The position numbers and the translations under genes were made by a program. 16,967 nucleotides of DNA, taken from Firmicutes bacterium CAG:124 (GTDB lineage Bacteria; Bacillota; Clostridia; Oscillospirales; Oscillospiraceae). The stretch is from contig HF990570.1 in the NCBI GenBank assembly GCA_000432135.1, positions 1-16,967 of the forward strand, read 5' to 3'. Below the pieces are notes generated by a model. It ran no database searches. It was not told the DNA's origin and saw nothing but the letters and a program-made list of their open reading frames with translations. Of this stretch, positions 1 to 7,243 are shown piece after piece; positions within the stretch are counted from its first letter, which is position 1, and each line of letters starts with the position of its first letter.

Positions 1-41
1 CATATCTGGTAAGACGGTTAAAGTGTTTTACTAGATTTTAG
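1..41. other. Foreign or rearranged sequence abutting the truncated coupling-protein gene
   Basis: All three forward frames close here (TAA 10-12, TAG 32-34, TAG 39-41), whereas the coupling-protein frame is clean from 42 onward. The tract is AT-rich compared with the gene. It contains an imperfect dyad, GTAAGAC (9-15) against GTTTTAC (25-31), with one G-T wobble. It could be the end of an insertion element or intron, or an assembly join. I cannot assign it to a family from 41 bases. Confidence 0.4.
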
Positions 42-698
42 TATCAGAACCTCTCGCGGGAGCTGTTTTCCGTTGCGGACGAGCATGGCGGGAAGCTCCC
101 AAACCGCGTTGTGTTCTACTGCGACGAGCTTGGCACGATGCCGCCCTTTGACATTCTGCCGCTGTTCTCCGCAGGCCGAAGCCGTAAGCTGACACTCGTG
201 CCGATCATCCAGAGCCTCGCGCAGCTCGAGAAAAATTACGGCAAGGAGGGGGCGGAAATTATCGGTGACAACTGTCAGGACACCATCTTCGGCGGCTTCG
301 CACCCAACAGCCAGACTGCGGAAACGCTGTCCAAAGCCCTCGGCAGCCGGACGGTTTTGACCGGCTCCATCAGCAAAGGGAAAGACAGCAATAGCCAGAG
401 CTTACAGATGGCGGAACGTGCATTGCTCTCTCCGGATGAACTAAAAAATCTCCCGAAGGGCAACTTTATCGTCATGAAAACCGGCACGCATCCGATGCGC
501 ACGAAGCTGCAATTATATTTCAAGTGGGGCATCTCATTTGAAGAACCGTATCAGGTTCCGGAGCGCGCCCAGCGCGAGGTCTACTACGCGGGAAAGGAGG
601 AATTGCTGATGAATATCAAGAAAAATCTGTATTCCCAGCCGAAGTCGGTTTCAACGCCGAAAGCGGATGACTATATGAGCAGCTATGGCGACAAATGA
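42..698 (+). CDS. VirD4/TraG-type type IV coupling protein, 5'-truncated
   Basis: This is the C-terminal third of a conjugative coupling ATPase of the VirD4/TraG family, which docks the relaxase-DNA complex at the inner-membrane secretion channel. The Walker B element is visible as VVFYCDELGT (about 108-137). It is followed by the conserved SAGRSRKL, PIIQSLAQLEKNYG, IFGGFAPNSQTAE and SKALGSRTV blocks typical of the copies in Tn1549-like elements. About 218 codons remain of a family length near 600, and the Walker A half is missing. The homologous frame opens at codon TAT 42-44 (YQNLSREL...), and the codon before it is a TAG stop at 39-41, so the loss is inside this window and not just the window edge. 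A GTG at 111 could serve as a start but would give a non-functional fragment. The stop overlaps the next gene's ATG. Family assignment is firm; function is almost certainly lost unless the break is an assembly artefact. Confidence 0.85.
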   Translation, partial: YQNLSRELFSVADEHGGKLPNRVVFYCDELGTMPPFDILPLFSAGRSRKLTLVPIIQSLAQLEKNYGKEGAEIIGDNCQDTIFGGFAPNSQTAETLSKALGSRTVLTGSISKGKDSNSQSLQMAERALLSPDELKNLPKGNFIVMKTGTHPMRTKLQLYFKWGISFEEPYQVPERAQREVYYAGKEELLMNIKKNLYSQPKSVSTPKADDYMSSYGDK

Positions 699-958
699 GC
701 TTCTTCGGTGAAATTTACGCCGATCCCGACCTGCCGCACCGGGCGCGGACGGTCTATATGTACCTCTGTGACCGCGCAGGCGGCGGGAGCTGCTGGCCGG
801 GTGTGAAAACCATTGCCCGCGACCTGCATCTCTCGCCGCGCACGGTACAGCGTGCGCTGAATGATCTGGAACATGCCGGATACATCGAACGCCAGCGCCG
901 TCACCGTGAAAACGGCAGCTGCACGTCAAATTTATACATTATGAATGAGGTCAAATAG
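695..958 (+). CDS. Small helix-turn-helix (HTH_36-like) protein of the conjugative element
   Basis: An 87-residue protein whose core (about residues 33-75, with VKTIARDLHLSPRTVQRAL followed by DLEHAGYIERQRR) is a winged helix-turn-helix of the HTH_36/MarR-like type found in replication-initiator and accessory proteins of Clostridia mobile elements. Its N-terminus, FFGEIYADPDLPHRARTVYMYL, also resembles the lead-in of those proteins. It likely binds DNA and may regulate or assist transfer or replication of the element; the exact role is unknown. The ATG at 695 overlaps the TGA of the coupling-protein gene (ATGA), so it was translationally coupled to it. It is followed directly by a terminator, so it ends the transfer operon. 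The reading frame is intact even though its upstream partner is broken. Confidence 0.75.
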   Translation: MSFFGEIYADPDLPHRARTVYMYLCDRAGGGSCWPGVKTIARDLHLSPRTVQRALNDLEHAGYIERQRRHRENGSCTSNLYIMNEVK

Positions 959-964
959 CAAACA

Positions 965-1000
965 CGGACGCTCCCCGCCAAGGGGAACGTCCGCGCTTTT
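965..1000 (+). terminator. Rho-independent terminator after the conjugative-element genes
   Basis: A 12-bp stem, CGGACGCTCCCC (965-976) with GGGGAACGTCCG (982-993), has one mismatch and a 5-base loop, and is followed by CGCGCTTTT (994-1000 and on). On the minus strand the same hairpin is followed by a T-rich tract, so it may also stop transcripts arriving from the isomerase gene at 1085. It marks the boundary between the conjugation genes and the sugar locus. Confidence 0.8.
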
Positions 1001-1084
1001 GCTGTCACCAGCGCCATGACACCACGGCGCGGCTTGAAGGGCCAACTCTAGCTGAGAACCAATACAGAAAGAAGAAATCTGATT
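1001..1084. other. Intergenic boundary with nested inverted repeats; possible mobilisation-type site
   Basis: The segment joins the conjugative-element tail to the convergent isomerase gene. Two short dyads are nested: TGTCA (1003-1007) with TGACA (1017-1021), and GCGCC (1011-1015) with GGCGC (1026-1030). Dyads of this kind occur at transfer origins or element ends. I see no relaxase gene or direct repeat here to confirm either, so the call is tentative. No gene is visible. Confidence 0.25.
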
Positions 1085-1783
1085 TTAAAGAGGCTGGCCT
1101 TTAGCTGCCAGATACTCGTTGCAAAGCAGTCGGTACGGCGCTTCATCCTCCTCAATCTTCGGGAAACGGCCTACGGGCGGGTTGAAGCTGTTGTCGGTGT
1201 TATCGTCGTTGCACTGACTGACCTCGCCCAACAGAGCAGCACCCGAGCCCGGCTCGACCTCGAAATCGTGATACATATACTGCTGGATATGGATGCTCTC
1301 GCCCGGCGTCAGGCGCGCCCGTGTCCCGGCTGGGACTGTGTATGTCCTGCCGTCACAGTGAACCGTCACGTCAGATACTTTGTCGATGGACTCATTGGGC
1401 AGACTGTTGTATACGCGAATCAGGATGTTTGCGCCGCCGCGGTTGATGATGTCCTCAGTTTTGAACCAGTGGAAGTGATTCGCGGCCATCTGGCCCTCTT
1501 TCAGATACAGCAGCTTCTCCGCGTAGACCTTCGGATATTTTTCCGGTTGCGTGCGGCAGCCGTTGCGGATGGTGATAAGAGAGAACCCGAATTTGTCAAA
1601 GTTACCGAGGCCGTAATCAGTAATATCCCAGCCGAGCATACAGTCGCGGACTTCATCGTACTCGTGACCCTTTTCCTGCCACTCCTCCGGGGTAAAATTG
1701 CAGAACGGCGGCAGATAGCACTTGTATTTCGCGCACATGGCTTCAAGTTCTTTTAGTGCTTTGTTAATTTCAGAGCGTTTCAT
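1085..1783 (-). CDS. D-lyxose isomerase family (cupin-fold sugar isomerase)
   Basis: A 232-residue protein of the D-lyxose ketol-isomerase family (PF07385, formerly DUF1498; EC 5.3.1.15). Members interconvert D-lyxose and D-xylulose with a divalent metal, and often accept D-mannose or L-ribose. The family's metal site is visible: H103 and H105 in ANHFHWFKTEDI, E110 in the same motif, and H172 in QYMYHDFEVE. The first three match, by position as well, the ligands known in the E. coli O157 enzyme. Other family blocks seen are FGFSLITIRNG, KLLYLKEGQMAANHFHW and PAGTRARLTPGESIHI. The length is normal and no signal peptide is present, so it is cytoplasmic. The ATG at 1783 is preceded by GGGAG at 8 bases. 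It lies 25 bases after the GH106 gene, as the last gene of the minus-strand operon. The family is firm; the true substrate in a rhamnosidase locus is uncertain. Confidence 0.9.
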   Translation of the reverse strand: MKRSEINKALKELEAMCAKYKCYLPPFCNFTPEEWQEKGHEYDEVRDCMLGWDITDYGLGNFDKFGFSLITIRNGCRTQPEKYPKVYAEKLLYLKEGQMAANHFHWFKTEDIINRGGANILIRVYNSLPNESIDKVSDVTVHCDGRTYTVPAGTRARLTPGESIHIQQYMYHDFEVEPGSGAALLGEVSQCNDDNTDNSFNPPVGRFPKIEEDEAPYRLLCNEYLAAKGQPL

Positions 1784-1808
1784 TTTTATGCTCCCGTTGA
1801 TAAAGCAA

Positions 1809-4733
1809 TCAAAGCAGATTACGTTCTAATTGCAATGTGTCCAGCCCGAACCGCACAAACGCATAATCCTCCCGATATCCCCCGCTTTTTCCGTTGTGCC
1901 AGCTTCCGTAGAGCGAAAACAGCGTCGGATCGACGAAAAGCGGCTCAGGCTCCGCTGCGTTGTGGTGCGGGCCCAAAAGATTGCGGTTGCTTGCCATCAG
2001 CTCCAGTTCCAGCACATTTTCACCCGGATGCAGATACGGCGAAAGATCAAGCGTATCGCTAAAAAGCAGCGTTCCGGCTTTCTGCCCGTTTACAAATACG
2101 CGCATATACTGGACGCGGCCCGCACAGCGAAGCTGCCAGTTTGTGCTCTGCACGGTGATCGTGCGCTTCAGGCGCATGGCCCCGTGGAAGAACGGGAAGC
2201 CCTGCACCGTAATATCCTGCAAGTCAAGGTCTGTGACCGGCGCGCAGAGACGGAAGCGGTCGCCGAAGCGAACGCCGTTTTCACCCGCCTGCCAGCCGGA
2301 ATCCGGCCGCACGGAGAAGCTCCCGAACAGGTACATGGCTTCGATATTCGTCTCATAGCTGACACAGTTCATGAGCGTCTCCGTGACCTCGCCGTTTCCG
2401 TAATAGAAGCCGTCGAACACGTCATAGGTCTGCTGCGACTGGAAATAGTCCAGCTCTAAAACGATCTCGTTTTCACCCTTTCTGGCAAGCGCGGCAATGT
2501 TTCCACGCACAAACGAGCGATCAAGGACCCCCTGACCGGTCAGGCTGATTTCCGTGCCGTTCACAGATAGTTTTGTGTGTTGGAGCGTTTCCAACTCCAA
2601 TGTCAAATCATCCGGCAGGTGATCTGCCGCAAACGCATAACGCAGCCAGATCTTCCGATTCGTTTTCTCCCGCAGCAGGCGCTCGGAGATATACGGAACC
2701 GGCAGCAACTCTGTATACATCTTGCCATCATAACTCAGCGCCGCCTTGTCCAGCGTCAGGGTGTTCTGTACCGGCGCGGACCGCGTCCATTTCCCGCCCA
2801 GCTCCATTGTTTCGGCAATGGGGCTTTTTTGCGCCTGCGGTATCGCGGAATCGTTCTGCATGAGAAGCACAGACTCACCGGGTGCGAGATGCAGCTTTGC
2901 TGCGATCCCGTCTGTCGTCTTTTCAAAAGCAACGGATTTCGTTTTATGTGTCAGCAGATCGTATGCCTCCACGCCCGCAAACGGAAGTTTTACAGACATG
3001 TCAGCTATGTCCGTCTCAGACAGATTGATTGCAAACAGGAAATTTCCATTCTCCGCAAAGCGGAGCGTGCAGCGCACGTCGCGGTTTGCCTCCGGCAGAA
3101 GCGCACGTTCCCGCACAAGCTCGTCCCACGTCAGGTTACCTTGCAAGAAGCTGAGATCGGCAATTTCGCCGTCAATGCGCGTGGGCTTCCGCCCCGCCAG
3201 CATCAGCCGTCCGCCCTGTGCGAGATAGTCTTTTAAAAGCGCGGCGGTACTGCTGTCCAGCGTATCGCAGTCGGGAATCACAACGAAGGAATAGGTACAC
3301 TGTCCAATGGTCAGCCTGCCGTCCTTGACGCTGCCGTACTTCTCCATCAGCCGCTCGTCGCCGTAGTGATGGCCGATGCCAGCCGCGCCGAAGCGCTCAA
3401 TGAGCACGTTGAACGGTTCGCCAACGTTGCGCACGGATGCTTCATCGTTCGCACGGTCAAACGTCAGATAGGCCGAATGTATCGGATGGACAATCAGCAC
3501 GTCCGCCTGTTCGCGGCTGTTGGCAAGCAGATAACCCAGTTCTGTGAAATAGTCGTCGAACGTCTTTAATTCATCCGTCCACGGATTGTGCTCCGAATAA
3601 AACGCCGGATAATCCCGCTTGCGCTGGCCGCGGATGGAATACGGGTACAGATGCTGGCACATGAGGTTTACGCCGTTCACATACTGCCATTCGGCGATGC
3701 GCTTGAGTTCTTTCGGCGTCACGTCCCAGCCCGCACAGGCAAACGTCTCCGTCAGCACCTGCTTTTTGCCAAGCTGCTGCGCGGCGGACGAGACCTGCCG
3801 CGGGGCCAGTTCCGTGCCGGTTTTGCGCCCCAGCCAGTCCACGCCCGGAATGCTCTCATACTCGTAAAACGGCATCACGCCTGCACAGCACCACATCTGC
3901 GTGTAAAGCTGGCTCTCCTCGACTGTGTGACCAGTCAGACGGCAGTTGTGTTCTATGCACCAGCGGTAAACGCGACCCATGAAGTTTTCGGTATAGAGCA
4001 CGTTCATCAGCCGCCAGTAGCGGAAGCGGAAGCCGGGCGCTTCCTCGCAGTCCACAAACAGCGCGCCGAGCAGATCGAGAATATCTGCGCCGTAGGCTTT
4101 TTTGTACTCTGTCAGCAGCACCGGCGTGTAGGCCGTCTCATAACGGAAATACTGCGGCTCATCGGTGAAGAAGCCCGCAATGCCCTTGCCGAATTCCGCA
4201 CCGAAGCGTTCAAAATACTTCTCGTGCGTCAGAGCAAGAAACGCATCCGTGATGCGCGGGTCAAGGATATCGACCGTGGAGGAATTCTGGCAGTCGTAGA
4301 CGCAGAGATACTCTGAAATGCCGTTCGCCGCGCCGGTGATGCGGCGAATATGACCGTTTTCCAGCGTGTAAACGCCAAGCGCGGCTGCATCAAAGTCCGT
4401 TTTTCGCTCAAAGCGCAGATAGTGCGCCCAGTTTTCCGGATTTTCCAGCAGCTTGCCGCCGGCGAAGCCGCTCGGCCAGCCGTTTTCATCGTAGCACCAC
4501 GCCTGCATCCCGCGCTTTTTCGCCTCGTCAACGGATGCCTCCACCGCACGAAACCAGTCCTCGCTCAGATACTCGGTTTCAAGTCCGCCCCGCGCGTGCA
4601 TAAAGAATCCGCCCATGCCCGCGTCCTGCATCGCACCGATCTGCCGCCGCAGCTCGTCCGGCTCTAATTTGTCGTTCCAGCTCCAGAATGGAACAGGGCG
4701 ACAAAAGGCTGAAATCAGGTCAGTTGATTTCAT
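1809..4733 (-). CDS. GH106-like alpha-L-rhamnosidase
   Basis: A 974-residue protein without signal peptide, resembling glycoside hydrolase family 106 (PF17132). These enzymes release terminal L-rhamnose from pectic and other plant glycans. The N-terminal barrel starts with PVPFWSWNDKLEPDELRRQI (about 13-32) and GMGGFFMHARGG. It continues with CYDENGWPSG, GFFTDEPQY (D191/E192), LTGHTVEESQ and QVLTETFACAGW (E329), then HLYPYSIRGQRKRDYP. The acidic residues are candidate catalytic groups by position only. A middle alpha/beta region (about 405-530, VLIVHPIHSAY and LAQGGRLMLAGRKP) follows. Two beta-sandwich modules end near FVNGQKAG (about 881) and RNLLGPHH (about 917), a C-terminal signature common in this family. 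The ATG at 4733 has an AAAGGAGG Shine-Dalgarno (4743-4750) and lies inside the end of the AraC gene (14-base overlap), so translation is coupled. Presumably it acts on imported oligosaccharides in the cytoplasm. Confidence 0.82.
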   Translation of the reverse strand: MKSTDLISAFCRPVPFWSWNDKLEPDELRRQIGAMQDAGMGGFFMHARGGLETEYLSEDWFRAVEASVDEAKKRGMQAWCYDENGWPSGFAGGKLLENPENWAHYLRFERKTDFDAAALGVYTLENGHIRRITGAANGISEYLCVYDCQNSSTVDILDPRITDAFLALTHEKYFERFGAEFGKGIAGFFTDEPQYFRYETAYTPVLLTEYKKAYGADILDLLGALFVDCEEAPGFRFRYWRLMNVLYTENFMGRVYRWCIEHNCRLTGHTVEESQLYTQMWCCAGVMPFYEYESIPGVDWLGRKTGTELAPRQVSSAAQQLGKKQVLTETFACAGWDVTPKELKRIAEWQYVNGVNLMCQHLYPYSIRGQRKRDYPAFYSEHNPWTDELKTFDDYFTELGYLLANSREQADVLIVHPIHSAYLTFDRANDEASVRNVGEPFNVLIERFGAAGIGHHYGDERLMEKYGSVKDGRLTIGQCTYSFVVIPDCDTLDSSTAALLKDYLAQGGRLMLAGRKPTRIDGEIADLSFLQGNLTWDELVRERALLPEANRDVRCTLRFAENGNFLFAINLSETDIADMSVKLPFAGVEAYDLLTHKTKSVAFEKTTDGIAAKLHLAPGESVLLMQNDSAIPQAQKSPIAETMELGGKWTRSAPVQNTLTLDKAALSYDGKMYTELLPVPYISERLLREKTNRKIWLRYAFAADHLPDDLTLELETLQHTKLSVNGTEISLTGQGVLDRSFVRGNIAALARKGENEIVLELDYFQSQQTYDVFDGFYYGNGEVTETLMNCVSYETNIEAMYLFGSFSVRPDSGWQAGENGVRFGDRFRLCAPVTDLDLQDITVQGFPFFHGAMRLKRTITVQSTNWQLRCAGRVQYMRVFVNGQKAGTLLFSDTLDLSPYLHPGENVLELELMASNRNLLGPHHNAAEPEPLFVDPTLFSLYGSWHNGKSGGYREDYAFVRFGLDTLQLERNLL

Positions 4734-6969
4734 TGTTATAGGCCTCCTTTGTGTCCGCTCGGTTCAGACGGTTTGCGCGATATTCACTCGGCGTAACTGC
4801 GTAGTGGCGCTTAAATACGGTGTAGAAATAGTTGGAATTTCCGAAGCCGGTTCGTTCTGCAATTTCACTGATCGGCACGTCGGTCTGCGCCAAAAACTCC
4901 GTCGCCTTATTCAGACGCAGACGGCGCAGATAGGCCGAAATGCTGCTGCCGGTGGCAGCCTTGAAAATATTCTGAATGTGCGACGCGGACAGACCGACAT
5001 GATCGGCCAGCGCATCAATATTCAGCTTCGGATCGGCATAATTGCGCTCGATATAGCCGATGAGCGCGTCGATATAGTTGCTGCGGTTGTCAATGCTGGC
5101 AAATGCACAGGAGACGTCCTGCACCAGATCCAGAAACAGCCGCTTGACTGCGCGGGAAGATTCCGCACGCAGAACCTCCGTGCGGAAGCGCGAGGGGTTA
5201 TATTCCATCGTCACGGCATAGGCACGCTTGAACGTTGCGATATATTCAGAAACGCCTGCAATCAGCAGATCCAGCGTATACGGCACATCTGCTGTCGGTT
5301 CGAACCATGCGTCAAAGAAGCCCGCAAGCGCTGCAGCGGCATCGTCAAAGCGCTGGGTGCAGAGAGCTTGTACTACCTCACTGCGGATCTGCTCTGCCTG
5401 TGCCTTGCCAAAGGCCGGACGTGCATCCAGCTCTGTGCGGGAAACAAAGTGACCGGCGGGATAGAAATACAGCAGATCCAGCCGCTCGTTCAGTGTGCGG
5501 TAGGCTGCGGGAAGCTGATCGACGGCAGAAATTCCATTGCACCAGACGCCAGAGACGGAAAACTGCGCGGCTTCAGAGAACGCTGCGCAAAGCGTTTGGG
5601 CAAGCGTCTGCGTGTCTACCGTATCCGGCTGCTCACAGACAAGGAGGAACCGGCCCTGCAGCATATCGACCAATTCATAGCGTGTCCCCTGCGGCAGCGT
5701 CTTGTCCAGCTGCTCCTGCAACAGAAAATGCGTTCTGCGGTACGACATATTCTGATTGTCATCCGAAAGCTCCCGCTGCCGGAGCTGGAGCAGGAACAGC
5801 GCAAAGCCGGAATATTGCTCCAACTCGATGCCATTGTCGGAAAATTGCCGCCCGATGACAAAATCGCTGCTTCGGAGCGTAAAAAAGCTGCGGAGAATGG
5901 CGTGCTTGATATAGCTGTAGTTTTCGGCGTAGCGCTTTTCCGAAAGCGTATACTGCGTTTGAAGCGCAGCATATTCACGGTTGATACGGATTGTCAGATA
6001 GACGGAGATCAATACGGCGAATACCACGATGCCCAGATAGAACAGCAAAAACCAGCGCGTCAGCGCACGGAGCTGTGATGAAATGGCCGAGTCGCTGATG
6101 CAGCTGATAAAATACAGGTCTGTATCGGCAGAGCGCGACCATGTGCAGATCGCATTCGCCTCCTGCACGACCATTTGGCCGCTTTCTGCGGCCCCGCCCA
6201 GCACAGCTTCGATCACGGCATCCGTCTGTTCCTGTTCCAGCAGCGTCATGCCGCTTGTGTAGGTCTGTCCGTTTGCATCCACGATCAGAAGCTGACGCTC
6301 CGTGCCGTTTGCCATACCGTAGCCGAGCTGCATCAGCCGCTCGGCGCTGATATTCGCAACAAAGAAGCCATTATAGCGATTGAGCGAGGTTCTGACCGGC
6401 AGAACATAACTGAAAACGGTTTTGTCGGAGGACGTGCTGCGGTAGCGAAGTTGGCGCATTGCCGGCTTTTGCGTCACACGGGACACAGCTGCAAGATTCC
6501 GAACGAACGCTGCGTCGAAAAAGTCATCCAGTGTACCAAATGATAACTGATAGGTGTTGCCATTGGCGTAGGCATAACAGATACAGTCTTCCTCTGCACA
6601 ATAAATGTATACAGAGTCCAGCCATGACGACGCGCGCGTATAGTTTTGCAGCAGCTGCATGGATTGAATGACCGACAGGCTTTCTGTATCCATAGAGTAG
6701 ATTAGCTGCAAAAGTTTCGGATCGCCGTTGAGTTGCGTGAGCATGGACGAAGCGGTGTCCTGCATGATGGAGGCGGAATAGCTGACGTTCGAGACAATAT
6801 CCTGCTCTGCGAGATAGGACTGTTCCAGACTCCGTTTTTTGACGTTCTGATAAATGAGCAGAAAAACGAAGGATACCAGCAGCAGGCAGAAAACTAGAAT
6901 GCCGCTGAGCACCTTAATAAAAAAGCTGTTCTTTCGATCGGTCGGAATATTGGACTTGATTAGCCGCAC
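4720..6969 (-). CDS. Membrane-anchored AraC-family regulator (YesS/YtdP-like one-component sensor)
   Basis: A 749-residue regulator with a transmembrane helix at about 16-40 (VLSGILVFCLLLVSFVFLL), an extracytoplasmic sensor of about 260 residues, and a second helix at about 306-327 (WFLLFYLGIVVFAVLISVYL). A cytoplasmic region then leads to a C-terminal AraC/XylS DNA-binding domain (about 632-733). Both helix-turn-helix units of that domain are recognisable (IDALADHVGLSASHIQNIF and ISEIAERTGFGNSNYFYTVF, then YAVTPSEYR). Size and layout match B. subtilis YesS and YtdP, which sit in rhamnogalacturonan loci. It should sense an extracellular saccharide and activate nearby promoters, probably through the boxes at 7080-7168. 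The GTG start at 6969 is chosen because it follows a strong GAGAGG site at 7 bases and precedes a positively charged N-terminus; no in-frame ATG upstream is better placed. It is the first gene of the minus-strand operon, so it may control its own expression. Confidence 0.9.
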   Translation of the reverse strand: MRLIKSNIPTDRKNSFFIKVLSGILVFCLLLVSFVFLLIYQNVKKRSLEQSYLAEQDIVSNVSYSASIMQDTASSMLTQLNGDPKLLQLIYSMDTESLSVIQSMQLLQNYTRASSWLDSVYIYCAEEDCICYAYANGNTYQLSFGTLDDFFDAAFVRNLAAVSRVTQKPAMRQLRYRSTSSDKTVFSYVLPVRTSLNRYNGFFVANISAERLMQLGYGMANGTERQLLIVDANGQTYTSGMTLLEQEQTDAVIEAVLGGAAESGQMVVQEANAICTWSRSADTDLYFISCISDSAISSQLRALTRWFLLFYLGIVVFAVLISVYLTIRINREYAALQTQYTLSEKRYAENYSYIKHAILRSFFTLRSSDFVIGRQFSDNGIELEQYSGFALFLLQLRQRELSDDNQNMSYRRTHFLLQEQLDKTLPQGTRYELVDMLQGRFLLVCEQPDTVDTQTLAQTLCAAFSEAAQFSVSGVWCNGISAVDQLPAAYRTLNERLDLLYFYPAGHFVSRTELDARPAFGKAQAEQIRSEVVQALCTQRFDDAAAALAGFFDAWFEPTADVPYTLDLLIAGVSEYIATFKRAYAVTMEYNPSRFRTEVLRAESSRAVKRLFLDLVQDVSCAFASIDNRSNYIDALIGYIERNYADPKLNIDALADHVGLSASHIQNIFKAATGSSISAYLRRLRLNKATEFLAQTDVPISEIAERTGFGNSNYFYTVFKRHYAVTPSEYRANRLNRADTKEAYNNEIN
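4741..4750 (-). promoter_or_regulatory. Shine-Dalgarno site of the GH106 gene
   Basis: Read on the minus strand, AAAGGAGGCC stands 7 bases before the ATG at 4733 and lies within the last codons of the AraC gene. It fixes the start of the GH106 protein and shows that the overlap between the two genes is genuine. Confidence 0.85.
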
Positions 6970-7039
6970 GAGTTGTCCTCTCCCCCCTCTTCATGCAGAG
7001 CATTGCAACTATGCAGTTTCCACAAAGCGGATGGTGAAA

Positions 7040-7068
7040 ACTATTTGCATACCTAAAAAATATCACAA
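7040..7068 (-). promoter_or_regulatory. Possible promoter of the AraC-GH106-isomerase operon
   Basis: On the minus strand, TTGTGA (7068-7063) and AATAGT (7045-7040) are separated by 17 bases and lie about 70 bases upstream of the GTG start. The hexamers are imperfect and this is the best of several weak candidates. It lies next to the outermost ATTCAAAG-like box, so shared control with the divergent operon is plausible. Confidence 0.3.
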
Positions 7069-7079
7069 TCCCAACGCAC

Positions 7080-7168
7080 ATTTCAACATAATCATAAAAA
7101 TTCAAAGTCGCGCTCAAAAATCAAAGTCCGCTTTCAGGGCAATTCAAAGCAATCGTGAGAATTCAAAG
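7080..7168 (+). promoter_or_regulatory. Phased array of ATTCAAAG boxes, probable AraC-regulator operator
   Basis: Direct copies of one octamer stand at 7100-7107, 7142-7149 and 7161-7168 (ATTCAAAG exactly), with AATCAAAG at 7119-7126 and a degenerate ATTTCAAC at 7080-7087. Start-to-start distances are 20, 19, 23 and 19 bases, close to two helical turns, so most copies face the same side of the DNA. AraC/XylS proteins typically bind as two units to direct repeats about 21 bp apart, abutting the -35 element. The last box ends one base before the weak -35 at 7170. The repeats are seen directly; binding by the divergent AraC regulator is inference. Confidence 0.65.
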
Positions 7169-7169
7169 A

Positions 7170-7197
7170 TTACAAATGTGCACCTCGCCACTATACT
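7170..7197 (+). promoter_or_regulatory. Probable activator-dependent promoter of the plus-strand sugar operon
   Basis: TATACT (7192-7197) is a good -10. The -35 at 16-base spacing is the poor TTACAA (7170-7175), directly beside the last ATTCAAAG box. A weak -35 touching an activator site is the usual arrangement for AraC-type activation. Transcription would begin near 7204, leaving a leader of about 40 bases before the permease ATG. Confidence 0.55.
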
Positions 7198-7226
7198 GAA
7201 TTTAGCGAAAACGACAACGAGAAGAC

Positions 7227-7234
7227 AGAGGTGG
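7227..7234 (+). promoter_or_regulatory. Shine-Dalgarno site of the permease gene
   Basis: AGAGGTGG stands 9 bases before the ATG at 7244. It decides the start: a longer frame reaching back to 6854 would run through the divergent promoter region and the AraC coding sequence. A TTG at 7241 is also in frame but would add only one residue. Confidence 0.7.
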
Positions 7235-7243
7235 TTCGTATTG

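Noticed and set aside
9..31. Intron domain VI or a defined IS terminal repeat
   Set aside because: A 7-bp imperfect dyad in 41 bases is too little to assign; no expected conserved intron or IS end sequence was recognised.
1001..1040. A definite oriT
   Set aside because: Only short dyads are visible and there is no adjacent relaxase gene, so it is listed only as a tentative site.
4615..6078. A 487-codon open frame on the plus strand
   Set aside because: It lies entirely opposite the AraC and GH106 genes, has no domain-like composition, and is explained by their GC-rich codon pattern.
7080..7168. The repeated ATTCAAAG units as a CRISPR array or iteron origin
   Set aside because: The units are only 8 bases with short non-unique spacers, sit directly upstream of a promoter between divergent sugar genes, and no Cas or replication gene is near.
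6854..7243. An N-terminal extension of the permease reading frame
   Set aside because: It would cross the divergent promoter region and the regulator's own coding sequence. The good Shine-Dalgarno is at 7227 and homology begins after 7244.
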